Source: Parasponia andersonii (lineage: Eukaryota; Streptophyta; Magnoliopsida; Rosales; Cannabaceae). Taken from it: a DNA stretch of 64,000 nt. Shown piece by piece: positions 9,294 to 21,947 of this stretch; the first letter of the stretch is position 1; each line of letters begins with the position of its first letter. The stretch spans positions 481,177 to 545,176 of the forward strand of contig JXTB01000070.1 in assembly GCA_002914805.1 (NCBI GenBank). The letters run 5' to 3'. Position numbers and translations under genes: made by a program. Below the pieces are notes generated by a model, which saw nothing but the letters and a program-made list of their open reading frames with translations, was not told the DNA's origin and made no database searches.

Positions 9294-10211
9294 CTGTTGA
9301 AAAACAAAGAAATTACATCAATCTTGATATAGCTGATACTTTAGTTAAAACGCAGTAACAAAATGAATTAGTGCTGATGTTTATTTTTTGTTGACTTTGT
9401 GGCATATAAGTGAACTAAAATACAGTTGTGCCTAAAATGAGCAATGATTTAAACTTTTCCATGCAAAACTAAGGAATAGTCATATGTATATATTCACAAA
9501 TATATTAAACTTGTTCAAAAGAAGTATATGTCTTGGTTATTAAAAAAAAAAAAAAAAAAAAGCAACAACAACAACTATAAAAGAAACACACAATCAATAC
9601 AGGAAATAGGCAAAAAAAATAGGCAGGAAAAAAAAAAATAGGCAAATTGATCGTAACGCTATACAAGTAGGTTTTTAACCTGGATATTAAAGATACAATT
9701 CAAAAAAAAAAAAAAGATTGCTATATAAGGTAAAAAATTGGTAATGAAGAAAATGACTTATTAGAAAAAAATAAAGAAAGTAAAAAAAATGGAAGAAAAA
9801 TTTGAATTCAGTTTGAAAATGAGAGAGGGAAGATGTGCTTTTATTTTTTTCCTTCCTAAATTGTCCATTTTAGTTATTTTATTAGTTACTGGGGGTGCTT
9901 TATGCAAAATGTACATATATAATCCCCATTATTATTATTATCATTATATTTTTTTTTTTTATTACCTGTCTTACTCTTCTTGAAAAAATAATCTCGTTAA
10001 ACAGCTGACACACGGAAGTTAAAGGAATTGGAACTTTCCTTTTTCACATAGTCAAAAAAAATAATAATAAGAGAACAAATTTGTTTTCTCTCAATGAAAA
10101 ACAAATAGAAATGTGTTTATCCTAATTTAAAACAACGAAAAACAAATTTGTCCTTAACACTTCGACTCTACTATATAACTCTCACAGAGTAAATGTGTTT
10201 ATCCTAATTTA
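9294..10211. other. Non-coding region downstream of cyclin B
   Basis: The sequence is AT-rich with several poly-A runs. A direct repeat, aatgtgtttatcctaattta, stands at 10110 and again at 10192. The cyclin B 3' UTR and polyadenylation site should lie in the right-hand part, but no poly-A signal stands out. Confidence 0.55.
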
Positions 10212-10232
10212 AAAAGCCTGAGTCAGGCTTTT
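10212..10232 (-). promoter_or_regulatory. Perfect palindrome directly after the cyclin B stop codon
   Basis: Bases 10212-10221 (aaaagcctga) and 10223-10232 (tcaggctttt) are exact reverse complements around one base. In the mRNA the hairpin would begin one base after the TGA stop. A role in mRNA stability or translation is only a possibility. Confidence 0.6.
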
Positions 10233-10233
10233 C

Positions 10234-13023
10234 TCATATAGATGCTGCGGTTGCATCATGACCAGGAGGCAAGAGAGCTTTGGCTGGTGAAAGCACAGCC
10301 ACTGATCCTCGTTCTGAAGTCAAGTACTTCCTGTATATGCCTCGAAGCTTCCCCTTCTCCGCCATTGAATGCAAGTTTACAAAATGTTTTGCACAATCTC
10401 TGTTTACATACAACAAAGTTACAAAAAACTCAATCAGAGATAATCCCATTTGGCAATATTGGATTTTTTTTCAGTAAAGAAGAAAAAAAGAGAGAGTTGT
10501 TTTTAAAATTTACATGAGCTGTGGCTCTGCAAAACCAGTGTGGAGCTTTAGTGTCTCATTCCAAACCGGGGTCATGCTAAGGGTGCATCGAGCAGCATAG
10601 ACCGCCGAAGCAGCAATCATCGAAGGGCAGTGCATTATGGTAGCATAGTGCATCATACCAAGCTCAGCTAGAAAGTAAACCAAATGTTCCAACTGTGAAA
10701 AACAGAAGAATTTCATTGAGTTTTCTTGGGAAAAAAAAAAAGGAAAGAAAACAGAAGAGAAAGCTGTTATATAAGACAAAGATTGGGTTGTTTTAACTCA
10801 CTTTTTGGTCAGTAGGAAGAGATGCTTTGATGAAACGAACAAGGAAGACATAAGGTGTGGGAACAGTCAGGGTCCACTCCAACTTGCCCAGAATGATTTT
10901 CTCCATTCTTAGTATCTGTTCATGAGTGTAAGCTCTGTCTGAAAGGCATACAAAGTCGTTGACCTGTAAAGAGAGAAAAAAAAATCAGTTATATGAAGAG
11001 GAAAGCAGTTGGGTTTTTAGGCTGATGCATACAGAGAATGCGCCTTTTTTTTAAAATACCTCTGGAGCCCAGATTTCTTCATATTTTGAGGCTGTTAGCA
11101 TAGCACTGATGCCAACCAACTGTAATTCTCTTCTTGATATGGTCTTTACGGCGAGAAACCGATCGATTATATTGATAGTCAGGTAAAAAGTTTCAGGAGA
11201 AAGTTCAAACTTGGTATGTACTTCTACCAACCAATCCACCAGTATAGCTCTCATCTGTTCATTGATCTCAGGCTGTGAATAGATGTAGTCATGAGGGCGG
11301 CTCTCATTCTGTTTGTTTCAAGTAAAAAGTACCATTAGCAAAAAAGATTGAGAAAATTTCATAGAGGCAAAATTTAAAATACAATGATAGATAACAACAA
11401 CAGACCTCAACTAGCTTATAGAACTTGTACATGTCCTCGATATATTCAACTGCAGCTAACTCATTGTCTGCATCCGCAGCATCGATATCAACTATCTCAA
11501 CCTTTGGTTTGTTAGCTATACCACAAGCAGCCTGAGGACAAAAAATGAAAAGGATCAAATTATAACAAGAAACGATAAACGATTTTCTAGACTGAAAAGA
11601 GTGGCCCTAGATTACAGAGTTAGCCTTGACTTTCCCATTACAACTAACAACACCAGCAAAATGTTTGGGCAACCAGCAAAATGTTTGGCAAAGTAAAAGT
11701 TCAGTGTGGAGATGAATGACTTGCGATTATTAGAAGCATACTCGCACTAAGATCATCATAATTTATAACTTGTTACAAAATCTTAAGGTCATAAACGAAG
11801 AGTGAACAGGTCAGACTTCTAAAGTTTTTCTCAATGTACTCTTAATCTAAACAAGAATCATATAGATTATGTAAATACTAATCTAGAAAATGTTAAATAC
11901 TAATCTAGAAAATGTTATACCTTGCTTCTAGCGGTAAGGACTGAAGTAAGAGTGGGTGGTTTCTTCCTTACAGCTCCACCGACTTCTGCCTCTTTTTTCT
12001 TGTTCAAAGGCTTCTCTTGCTTCTTCTTGACCTCCTCTGAATCATCTGAGCTTAGATCGATCACCTCGACGGGCTTAGGCTTAACATTAGCACTCTTCTG
12101 ATTGTTCATCTTTGGTGCCTCAACTCTTTTACCTGCTTGGACTGCGTCAGGAACCAAAATTTGTTTCTGCACAAAATTTGGAAATAAAACCCGGAAACCC
12201 AAAATCAGAACCTTACAAACTATATAAATTAAGGAAAAATTGAAAAATTCTAAGATAAATAGGGATAAAGAAGCAAGGCTAACCTTGTTTTTCTCAGCAG
12301 CTTTTGCAGCTTCTGCGTTAGCAATCAATTGAGCATGGAAACTCCTGAAGATGAAAAGGAAATTCAGCAAGAACAAACTACACAATGTATATATTAGAGA
12401 CACACACACACACAGAGAGAGAGGACCTTGTAATGGGGCGATGGGGTTTGGCTTCAATTCCTCGAACAGGTACCAGATTCCCAATATCACCAAGTGCCCT
12501 GCGGTTTCTCCCATCGGCAGCACCATTCTTCTTCTGCAACTTATTATCTCCGCCACCAACAATTGCCTCACCTATTAGACAAAAAAGGGTTTTCAATCAA
12601 ATAGGAAAAAAACGGAAAAAAAAAATTTTAAAAAGGAAGAAGAAGAAGAAGAAGAAAAGAAACTCGATGATTATTCACAAAACCACTAATGTCGTTTCTC
12701 ATCAAATTACTTTCTCATTGGGAAAGAGAAAGAAAATAAGCAAGAAAAAAAAGAACATAAATCTGGAGAAAGACAACATAAAGATTGAAACCCAAAAAGG
12801 AACATAGATACCCAGATACAAATTTGGATTAAATCAACACAAGGGGATTCATAAAAATCAAAAGAAATTACAAATACGAATAGTCATAAATACGATCTTC
12901 AAATTGGGTATTGAGAAACTTGATCGATGATCCAAAACAGAACAAGAAAAACCCAAGACAGAGAAAGAGTATGATAATCTATATACCTCTCGCTTGTTGA
13001 GGAATCACTACTCTTGAAGCCAT
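10234..13023 (-). CDS. CYCB1: B1-type mitotic cyclin, 9 exons, 456 aa
   Basis: B-type cyclins bind and activate cyclin-dependent kinases for entry into mitosis in the nucleus. Exons (minus strand): 13023-12987, 12571-12427, 12344-12284, 12166-11921, 11531-11406, 11308-11060, 10963-10802, 10692-10514, 10399-10234. All introns are GT-AG and the frame is continuous, giving 456 residues, normal for plant CYCB1. A destruction box RRALGDIGN is at residues 36-44. Residues about 45-165 are Lys-rich and include [11 protein letters not shown]. The cyclin N box includes [18 protein letters not shown] and [20 protein letters not shown] (exon 6), and the C box includes [20 protein letters not shown] (exons 7-8). 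The C-terminus is [18 protein letters not shown]. The start is the first ATG and gives [10 protein letters not shown], typical of the family. MSA elements upstream fit M-phase expression. Confidence 0.95.
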
Positions 13024-13118
13024 TATCTTCTTCTATCCAAAAAAACCCAGAAATGATCTCTGAACAACTCTGCTAAAAACTTCGATCAATGGCGACTACG
13101 CGAGTAATCTCCTTCTGG

Positions 13119-13373
13119 GTCTCTCTCTCTCTCAATCGCCCCCCCTTCGAAAACCTCTCTCTCTCTCTCTCTCTAGGAGTTCTTCGACTGGAGGAGAATA
13201 AGAATGGTGTTAAGGAGCCGATTCCCTTTTGAAGCTGGGGTGTGTAGACGACGCTTCCGTCCAACGGTCGAATTTTTTGAATCTGTGACCGTTGGATCTG
13301 GGTTTAATGATCTGACGGCGAACGATCGTTTTTGGGGAATTTCTAGCCGTTGGGTTCAAAAGTTACCGTTCCA
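13119..13373 (-). promoter_or_regulatory. Cyclin B promoter: MSA (AACGG) cluster and CT tracts
   Basis: The M-phase-specific activator consensus is YCYAACGGYYA, bound by three-repeat MYB factors. In gene orientation tccaacggtca (13286-13296) and cccaacggcta (13344-13354) match all 11 positions. On the plus strand tccaacggtcg (13260-13270) matches 10 of 11, and a bare gaacggta core lies at 13365-13371. They sit about 240-350 bases upstream of the ATG. Two (CT)n tracts at 13119-13133 and 13153-13174 (GA in the gene sense) lie in the probable leader. A G-box core cacgtg is further up at 13457-13462. Confidence 0.8.
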
Positions 13374-13910
13374 GTTAAAATAAGGTAATATAAAAGGGTA
13401 TTGAGACAGTGTGACGCGCAGATTATTGGTTTCGTACATCGTGATTTTGGTGGTGCCACGTGGATTAGTGTGCAAATGTACTGCCCTTTGTGGCTACGTG
13501 GCATGTTTTGTGTAAGGGGAGTTTAGAATTTCGGTGTTACGGAAATCATGGAAGAGCTTAGTGGGTCGTCTGTGGGTTTTTTCTAGTTTATACGACATCG
13601 TTTTAAGGAACCATGTGAGAAGGCTTAAACGACACAAGTCGCATACTTTTCTCGATGTGTAGGGCTTTGACCAAATTAAGAATCTATACCACGTGAAAAG
13701 GTCAAAAATAATGTAACCATTTTTTTTTTAATTACCTTTTTTTTAGAATCGTAAATTCCCTTTTATATTTGTTGAGAAAAAGAATTTTTTTAGTTATGAG
13801 CAATAAAATAAAATAAACACTTTTGGCTTGGTGACCCTTTAGTTTTTTTTTTTTTTTTTTTTTGAAAGTGGTGACCCTTTAGTAATTGAATAGATATGTC
13901 ATTTAAATTA
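13374..13910. other. Distal promoter / intergenic DNA
   Basis: It contains the G-box core at 13457-13462, another cacgtg near 13692 and a poly-T run near 13842. The left TSD copy of the following MITE is tttaaatta at 13902-13910. No gene is seen. Confidence 0.6.
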
Positions 13911-14262
13911 GGGATTTTATCATTTTTATACTCTGTATTTTGACATTTTGTTCAATTTATATCTTCTGTTTTGGTTATTATCAATATTGGTCCTTAGATT
14001 TAATATTTGTTACAAATTTATACCTTGACACTAATTTAGAGCAGTTAGTTTATCAAGATGATTTAATAAACTTATTCTCGGATAAGTTTTTATATTTTCA
14101 ATTTTTTAAACGGCAACTTGGTAAATTACTGCTCTAAATTGGTGTCAGGGTATAAATTTGTAACAGATTTCAAATCTAAAGGTCAATGTTGATAATAATC
14201 AAAATAGAAGGTATAATTTGAACAAAGTGTTAAAATATAGGATATAAAAGTGATAATATCCC
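13911..14262. mobile_element. 352-bp hairpin MITE, Mutator-like (9-bp TSD)
   Basis: The left arm from 13911 (gggattttatca…) and the reverse complement of the right arm ending at 14262 (gggatattatca…) agree over about 150 bases, leaving a loop of roughly 50 bases. The arms share, among others, acaaatttatacc and aatttagagcagt. Flanking nonamers tttaaatta (13902-13910) and tttaaacta (14263-14271) match in 8 of 9 positions, the TSD length of Mutator-like elements. There is no coding capacity. Confidence 0.82.
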
Positions 14263-14271
14263 TTTAAACTA

Positions 14272-15652
14272 ATATGAGTCATATGACACATCGATATAAT
14301 TAGCAAATTTATTTATATATTTATTTAAATGAAAGAACTTTTTTTCCACCCGAGTGAAAAATGAACTTTTTATGTTGAGCGAAAAATGACCTTATAATTA
14401 TTTTTCAGTTTTTAAATACTAAACATTTTCTTTTGGAGATGGAAGTACCATACATATTTGATTGCATTCATTCATTCACAAAATATACATGTGTTAATGA
14501 GAAATATTAATTAGTCAATTTTAGATAAAACTTTGTTTAGTGGTCAAAGGCCATATCTCCTCCCAACGTGGACGATCATAAATTCGAATTAGATATCCAA
14601 CAATAACAAATGTCAATGTGTTTTCAACAAAATGTATTCATTGATTTCAAGTAGTGACATTGATAATTAATTGCTGTCTCCTTTTTATTAAAATTAATTG
14701 CGTGCGTTTGTGTAACAAGCTCCCATCATTTTTGTGATGTTCTTTTTCGAGTTTTTAATAGGTGAAGAAATAACACAATGATAGGAGTCTCTTTATTAGA
14801 TCCTACGCCAAAGCCAAATGGCGTTTGGAGCTGCTAAGGTTGAAAAGAAAAAAGTGCACACTTGACACTTAGCCAACCGATCCTCATCAATTATAGCTAA
14901 AAAGAAAACGTTATTATTTACCTTATTGACATTATTGGAGCACACTAATTATGTTCTTCTAGCAAATGCAGTTTAATTGATCATGGCCAACTACTCAAGT
15001 AAATTTGGACTTCTCCAAGCCATTAACGACATTGCTCTTTATTTTTTATTTTTTTAATTGTTGGCTAAAGTAAATATCTTCTTTTTTTCTTTTTTCTTTT
15101 TTCTTTAGCAAATTTAATTATGCTATTCTTCCATTTATTTTGGTTATTTTTCCCAAAAAAAAAAAAATCTAATAGTCGATAATCATAGTAGTGCCATGTG
15201 CACCCAGATAATCGAAAGAAATGGTAAATTCCCATCTAGATGTTATTGGATCCAGCAATAGTGGTTGAATTTTTTTGGGGGAAAAAAGAGGGTTAGAAGA
15301 CATTTCTGGGGAAAGAAAATAAAACTTGAAATCTAGAGGCATTTTAATTACCATCTTAACTTAAAGATGTCGCGCCAAGTTAATGACAAGAAGAGCTAGA
15401 TTATGCAAATCAGCCACAAAGAACAAAATAATTATAAATCGGAGATTCGTTACAACGGATGATTAGGCAAACCAAAAAAACTGCCTAAAACACAACCAGA
15501 TTAGTGGAAATCCAATCACTATATAGCATACATTTTTTTTTTCTCATCTTTTTTCTTTTTAAATGCAGACACACATGCATACATATTAATAATCACACCG
15601 TAAAAAACCTGATTTTACTCACATTTCGTAAAACTGTCAGTTAGATTCAATT
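14272..15652. other. Intergenic DNA between cyclin B and SCAB1-like genes
   Basis: AT-rich sequence with several poly-T and poly-A runs. The right end should include the 3' UTR of the SCAB1-like gene. I see no other gene or repeat. Confidence 0.6.
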
Positions 15653-18600
15653 CTATACTTGATCATCTGGACCAGCGAGCATCACCTGCCATTGAATTAA
15701 AAAAAAAAAAAGAACCCTCAATCTTCGAACTTAATAATTGGTGAAAAGTCAAGAAATACAGAAGAGCAGGATGCTGGACATCCTTTTCTACCAAATAAGT
15801 AAACGCTTAAACATCTTATTATTAGCTTTGCTCATTTTTGTGCAAAAGATTCGTAGTGTAGCCAAATATACAAGATGCTGGAGTAGTTTAGCACATACTT
15901 ATTTGCATTGAAGGACTATTATAATGTCAAGGTCTCTACAAACGAGAACTTTCCAGTATCAACTACGAAATGCTTGAAAAGTCTCAGCGAACAAAGGCAC
16001 CAGTATGGTAAACTGCAACGAAAGTAAAAGGTACTTACATTGCAGTCGAGAGCATATTTCCTGGCAAGCACAATAGCCGCATTCCTATCCCGCTCTGATT
16101 CAAAAGCTAACACAAATGAGAGCCCCTTCCTCGCTTGCCAAAACAATGTCTTTGCTGCAGTATTACTGCCACCTCTATAGCCGCATAGCTATACATCAAT
16201 AAAAAGTTTAATGTGAGACTTGCTCGTCTGCAGAAACATACTGTTAAACCATGTAAAGAACAATAATTTCACTTTTAACCAAACAGGTGAGGCTTGAGGA
16301 TGAAAATTTCTATAAGGAAATATGCAAGAGGTACAATTCTTAGAGAATAGCAAAGATTGAGCTATGTAGAATGTTTTCTCTCATTAAGAGAGAAAATAAT
16401 CAACATATATGGTACTTTAGGAGACAAGGGTCTACCATACAGTACCCTATGGTAGTATGTATAATATGCATCACTGCCACAGTTTGCAAAGCTTTCGCAT
16501 ACTACCTCTTGTTTACTTTAAATTCAAAATGGTATAAGGAAAAAGAACAATGCATTTTCCTCCGTATATTTTCCTCTGTTGAACTATGTGTTGAAGAATA
16601 GCCACCCATAAACTAGCTTCGCTTTTCCCTTCCAATTGTTTATTAACAAAATAATTACACCTTAACCACAAAATATACCTGCATTGATGGGGAATATATT
16701 TCTCTAGCTTTTGTAATCCATCCTCTAGAAAGCTTCATTCTCATCTTCCCGACATGAAATGCATGAACAGAATGGGATGAATAATTTTGTCCATTCATTT
16801 GTAAAATAGTTACCTACAAACAACATATGTGCAGATTAGACAAGAGAATCGAATTCACAGGCAAGCATCCCAAGGCCAATTGTCTATCTCTGTTTTTGTC
16901 AATGCTTGCATATATCATATAATTCATTATAAATACAAATATATACCACAATCTTTATGCTAACAATTACAGCTTTACAAGTATTCATTGCTTTTCCTCC
17001 CTCAGCAAGATAATCAAGTTTCCTCTGATTCACTGAAATTTTGTGACAGACCCCAGTAACCCAACCTTCTTCCCCACACCCTTTCAAGCAACAACTAATA
17101 ATCACTTATTGCAAACAAGTGAAAATCTTAAGGATTTCACAACCAAGTCTGGAAATGACTGCATGAGAGCAGGATCTAATATTCTAATTGATAAAACAAT
17201 GTCATACATTTTGACATTGCCTCTGTATTTAGTATGCTCAAAATGAAACGAATTGCTCAGTCAACAGATTTATTTCATATCTTGGTCATCATTCAGTCAG
17301 CCTCCAAAAGTTTATCCCAAAAGAGTTAATGAGTGTCACTCTTATTACTGAATAACTGGCAGTAACAATCACAGAGTATACAAACATACAGTGATCAAGT
17401 ACAGACAAGCTCTATTATGTTGTTTATTAGAGCTCAATTCATTACGAACACTGGGCAATTAAAGATCATATTTACTGTCTTAGATTGATGGACTTTAGAC
17501 TCACCGTAGCAGAAAATAGGGACGACCAAGTAAACAAAAGTAAAAATGAGGAGAAAGAATCAGGATCTTACACTAAATTCAGTATTTGATTTTTTCAGAA
17601 GTGTCTCTACGTGAGTTCCAAGTCCCGCAGCTGTTAAAAGAAACATGATTAGCCTTTCCATCCACTTCTCTAAGCATCATTATGGATATTGGTATGTATA
17701 AAAGACTACAAGCATGAGCCTAAAACTAGTAATCTGAACCAGATGAATTAGAACGAACCAGGATCAACGGGACCAGCAGTCATTACTGTGACTTTTTGGC
17801 CATTTGAAGCAACGTCTGCTTGTAAGATTCGTCCAACATCCAAGGGTTCAGGTGCATATATTGGTTTGTCAGCACCTGGTAAAGACAATTGATCCTATTA
17901 GTTTATGCATCTGATGAAATAAAGTGACACAGAAATAGACATGAAAAAGAAAAGACAATTATAATAAGCTAAATATGTCACAATATATCATGTTCTAATA
18001 TCTAAACTAAATCAACTAAGGATGTCCAGCTTTGATATGGTTAGAAGGTGAACTAGGGAAAATTAGAAAGGTGCATGCCTGAGATAACTTCATCTCTGCT
18101 GCATTCTAGTGACACGCGATACCATTGGATTGAACATTTTGAAAGCTGTGGAGCATCATCCGAGCAAACCTGGATTCGAAGACAGGACCCTAGGGTTCCC
18201 ATACCATCTATAACATATAAACGAGATTTGTTCTCCTCAGCCCTCTTGCTGATTGCCAGCTGATAAGAATAAGAGAACATCAAAACCAAGTTTCTGGTAC
18301 TTCCGAATAATTTATCGTGATTAAGTACTTTATAAACTAATTAAATGGACAAGAATAGTCAATACAGACACATTAAGAACATACTATTTCTCAACAAATC
18401 TGTAATGGCACATTAGAGTCAGAGAATACCATGCATTTATGAGTTTCATTAGAGAGACAATAAGAACAAATGTAAGATGAACAAGAAAAGATAAATGAAA
18501 ATGCCAAAGAATGAAACCGGAATCTGTAAGCACAATGTTCAAATAACAAATTCATGGTCCAGTAAGTTAGAGCTTAGAGAGCATATGGAATGTTGGTTGT

Positions 18601-21600
18601 GCTTTTATGTGTTCAAATGAAAGGTCAAGGGCATCTAGGGAATTTCCTGAAGCTTGCACATGGAATCTGCATGAAAACAGTTAATAACGACCCTACTACC
18701 AAGTTTTGTGTTGACCCATGTGTCTATTGCTTATGTGATATGGACCATCAGATTTAGACGTACTTGCCTACAGGCTACAGCTCATGGAAAAATATCTCCA
18801 GTATCTTATTTTCGGACTAAAAATACATAATCATTGAATTTCCACAACAGCCAAATCACAGAGACTAATCTGGAGACAAACGGTAAACAAACTTGAGGTA
18901 ATATAAATCCATCTGCCTAAAAAGAAAAACTAAGAAATTCATTCAAAAATGGTAATCTCCTCATTGTAGGTTTAAGAAAGGAAAATATCTCCACATATAC
19001 TATACAAACCTCTTTCTGAAGCTTCACAGAAAATATAAATTTCTCTCTAATTTGAGTTCGTAGTGCACGAAGTTCATGCTCCATCTCCATCACCTGCAAG
19101 GATTAAACATTTCCGAATAATTGAAAAAGTCAATTTTATTGTGCATTCAAAATCTTATTAAAAATATATAAGCAAAAGCTGCACAAGCTGAGTACAAGAA
19201 GAACCGAATTTTCACATTAGCAGTTAAAAAAGAAAAGGCACAAAATACGGAAGTAGCAGACTCAAACGAGAATATAAGTAAAGATTGTTCATTAGTGGTT
19301 AATTTTTTTGTAAAAGAAATCACATCACACAAACCCATTGGGAGAAACAAAGTTAAGTAGACCAAACTGCACCTTAATTGGCTGGTGCAACAATTTAATT
19401 CTTCTAGCGTCCTGAACCTCCTCCACTAGTCCCTCAACATCCTGAAATTAAAGAATCAAATCAGGTATCATAAACAATTCCCTCAGCTAGTCCCTCAATA
19501 TCCTGGAATTAGTGAAAATCAAATCAGGTATCATAAACAATTTCCTCAACTAATCCATCAACATCCTGACATTTGAGAAAATCAAATCAGATATCATAAA
19601 CAATTCATACAGTATATAATTAGATAAAGCATACATTCCCCCCATCTTATTCATGACGATGTTAACATAGTTTTTAAGGGAAAAAATATGCAACATTCTT
19701 CTGGCCCCTAAAGTCTAGAAGCAGATCAAGTACAACACCAAAAGTACACTGAAAATTTAGGCCATATCTTGCACAAAAGTTCCCACCATTCTTACTTCAT
19801 AGGCCAAATATATGTGTTACGCTGTAGGACATTGATAACTTGTAATAATACCGTCTGCAGTCCTTTAAAAGTGTGAGTATGCACAAAACATTATTAGCAT
19901 TCTGAAAAAGGGTTCAAATGCATACATATATTATGTATGCATTTGTTCCTGTGTGCAGATGTGCGGGTACTAATTGACAAATGGTATATATACCAACAAA
20001 TGTAACTTGTAATAATACCGTCTGCAGTCCTTTAAAAGTGTGAGTATACACAAAATTATTAGCATTCTGAAAAAGGGTTCAAATGCATAAATATATTATG
20101 TATGCATTTGTTCCAGTGTGCAGATGTGTGCGTACTAATTGACAAATGGTATATATACCAACAAATGTACACATAAGAAATAAATTCACACAAATGAACG
20201 CACAAAGTATAATCATATAATATTGGCTGATAAAAGGGAACTAACAGGAGCCTGATTCTTAGAAGCTTGCGAAACTCTTGCTTGCTCATCAAGTGCCTCC
20301 CCAATTCTCTGGACGACAGCCCTTGCACTCTCAATTTCAGCACAAGCAAAAGATTTCTCTTGGTTAACCAACTTTTTAGCATCTTCAGAAGCCTGTAGAT
20401 GAACAGGAAATTTAAATAATACTACAGAATATCCCAGCACCTTATTGGATAATCAAAATACACGAACTCCAAATCACTACGTCTACCTCTCGATTCAAAC
20501 TATTTGATTGATCACAGAATAACTGTAAAGAAAAAAATATATTCTTAAAACATAGGGTATCTGTAAACAAATTTAAGATGCCATTAATAACCTGTTTTAG
20601 AAAGTTGGCTAGCTTTTTCACTTCAAACTTCTCCTGAATTAGTTCTCCCTCATTTTGAGTCAATTTAACAGCCAAAGCTTCCACCTGTATGAAATTTATA
20701 GTTGAAAACCATTACGACATCAAAACAAAGCACACAAGGAAAGGAACTTCAAACAGTAAAATTACATAATTACAATATATGCATTTATATTATGAAACAA
20801 AAATCATGTATAGAAAAAATTTATGAGTAAGCGCAAAAAGCAACATATATACAAGTTAACTTATTTGAAGAGGAATATCTTTAGCCCAATAATAGTTTGA
20901 ACAGTATTTCCAACAAACCGTTTCGAAAACACAACGCACAAGCAAGAAAATTTCTGCATTCTAGGTGCACTATAGATTCTGTGAAATATATAAGACAGCA
21001 TGATTTTAATTAATATCTACACTGTAGACTATGAAACATGAAAAAAAAAAAAAAAAAGCAGCGCAAAAAATCAGAAATTAAAGTAACATATAACTTTCTT
21101 CATCATTCAGGAAACCTTGAAAAGCAATTGCAGGGCTGTCGTTTCATGCTTCAACAGTTTATATTATGTAGAATATGATAAAATAGCTTGGACAAATAAA
21201 AGAGTTCCATAGTTGATATGTTAACATACCAAACATTTCCACCAAGTAGGAGAGAGACATTCTTGAGTTAGGCAAAAGTAGGAGAGAGACATTCTTGAGT
21301 TAGGCAATCACAAAACAGAAAAGAAAAAACTTAACAAACAATAGATAAGCATACAACACTAACCATAGAGATAGCTTTCTCCACATCCTCTTTGTTACGT
21401 CCTGCCATACGACCTCTTAGATGTTCCAGTGCATCTCGAAGCTTCTTCAAAAGAACATGTCCCTCCAATGAAGCCACTTCTCTAAGCTTTGCCTGAAGTG
21501 CACATAAGAAGCAACAAACCATTAAGTCACCCACCCACTCCAAGAATCATATTTTTCCCAAACAAATGAGAGAAAATTAATTAAACAGATCCAGGGTAGC

Positions 21601-21947
21601 TTAGTCAAGTCAAATTTAGTACTAGCTCATTCAAGAATAAATTATAAAGACAAATAATGAGAGACCTCTTCAGACAACTTAGCAGCAGCAGTCAAGTTCT
21701 TGTCAAATTTACTGGCAAGGTCGCGAACTGAGAGACGTTTGTGCTGCTCTGAAAGCTGGGTAGTTTCCTGCTCAACAACCTCCTTTACGGATGGACCATT
21801 GTTGTCCTCCCTTGGCTCTTCCAGGATCTGATTATCAGGTCCTAATTTATACTTTGGAAAGTGATCGGAAGCAAAGCTCACATCAGCAGAAACTGGCAGA
21901 ACTGCCTCCATCTCGTTTGCTTCAACTTCAGGACTTACCTTCGTCAT
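15653..21947 (-). CDS. SCAB1: SCAB1-like plant-specific actin-binding protein, 12 coding exons, 492 aa
   Basis: SCAB1 binds, bundles and stabilises actin filaments, and in Arabidopsis it is needed for normal stomatal closure. Exons (minus): 21947-21666, 21492-21364, 20684-20592, 20392-20246, 19441-19373, 19093-19010, 18259-18079, 17875-17759, 17630-17572, 16813-16679, 16188-16039, 15685-15653. The joined frame is 492 residues, close to the roughly 496 of the Arabidopsis protein. Residues 1-90 are the N-terminal segment (KRLSVRDLASKFDKNL), and about 90-270 are coiled coil (LLKKLRDALEHLRGRMAG, KLTQNEGELIQEKFEV). An Ig-like domain begins around LYVIDGMGTLGSCLRIQ. The C-terminal PH-like part has FHVGKMRMKL, FWQARKGLSFVLAFESERD and VLARKYALDCN, ending AGPDDQV. 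The donor of the intron after exon 7 is GC, not GT. Any 5' UTR exon was not located. Confidence 0.94.
19426..19606 (-). repeat. Tandem triplication of the intron 4 / exon 5 boundary in SCAB1
   Basis: Three units of 61-62 bases start at 19426, 19487 and 19549. The leftmost contains the first 16 bases of exon 5 and its splice acceptor. The other two copy that junction into the intron and keep an AG followed by gat(a/g)ttga, so they look like decoy acceptors. Confidence 0.9.
19837..20169 (-). repeat. 167-bp tandem duplication in SCAB1 intron 4
   Basis: The sequence starting aacttgtaataataccgtct at 19837 recurs at 20004 with few differences. Each copy holds a palindrome tggtatatatacca. It is intronic and affects no coding base. 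Confidence 0.93.
21244..21307 (-). repeat. 32-bp direct duplication in SCAB1 intron 2
   Basis: Two adjacent copies contain agtaggagagagacattctt followed by gagttaggcaa, at 21246 and 21278. This is a simple local duplication. Confidence 0.9.

Noticed and set aside
12385..12807. Plus-strand 140-codon frame over cyclin B introns 1-2
   Set aside because: It covers exon 2 in antisense and Lys-rich low-complexity intron sequence.
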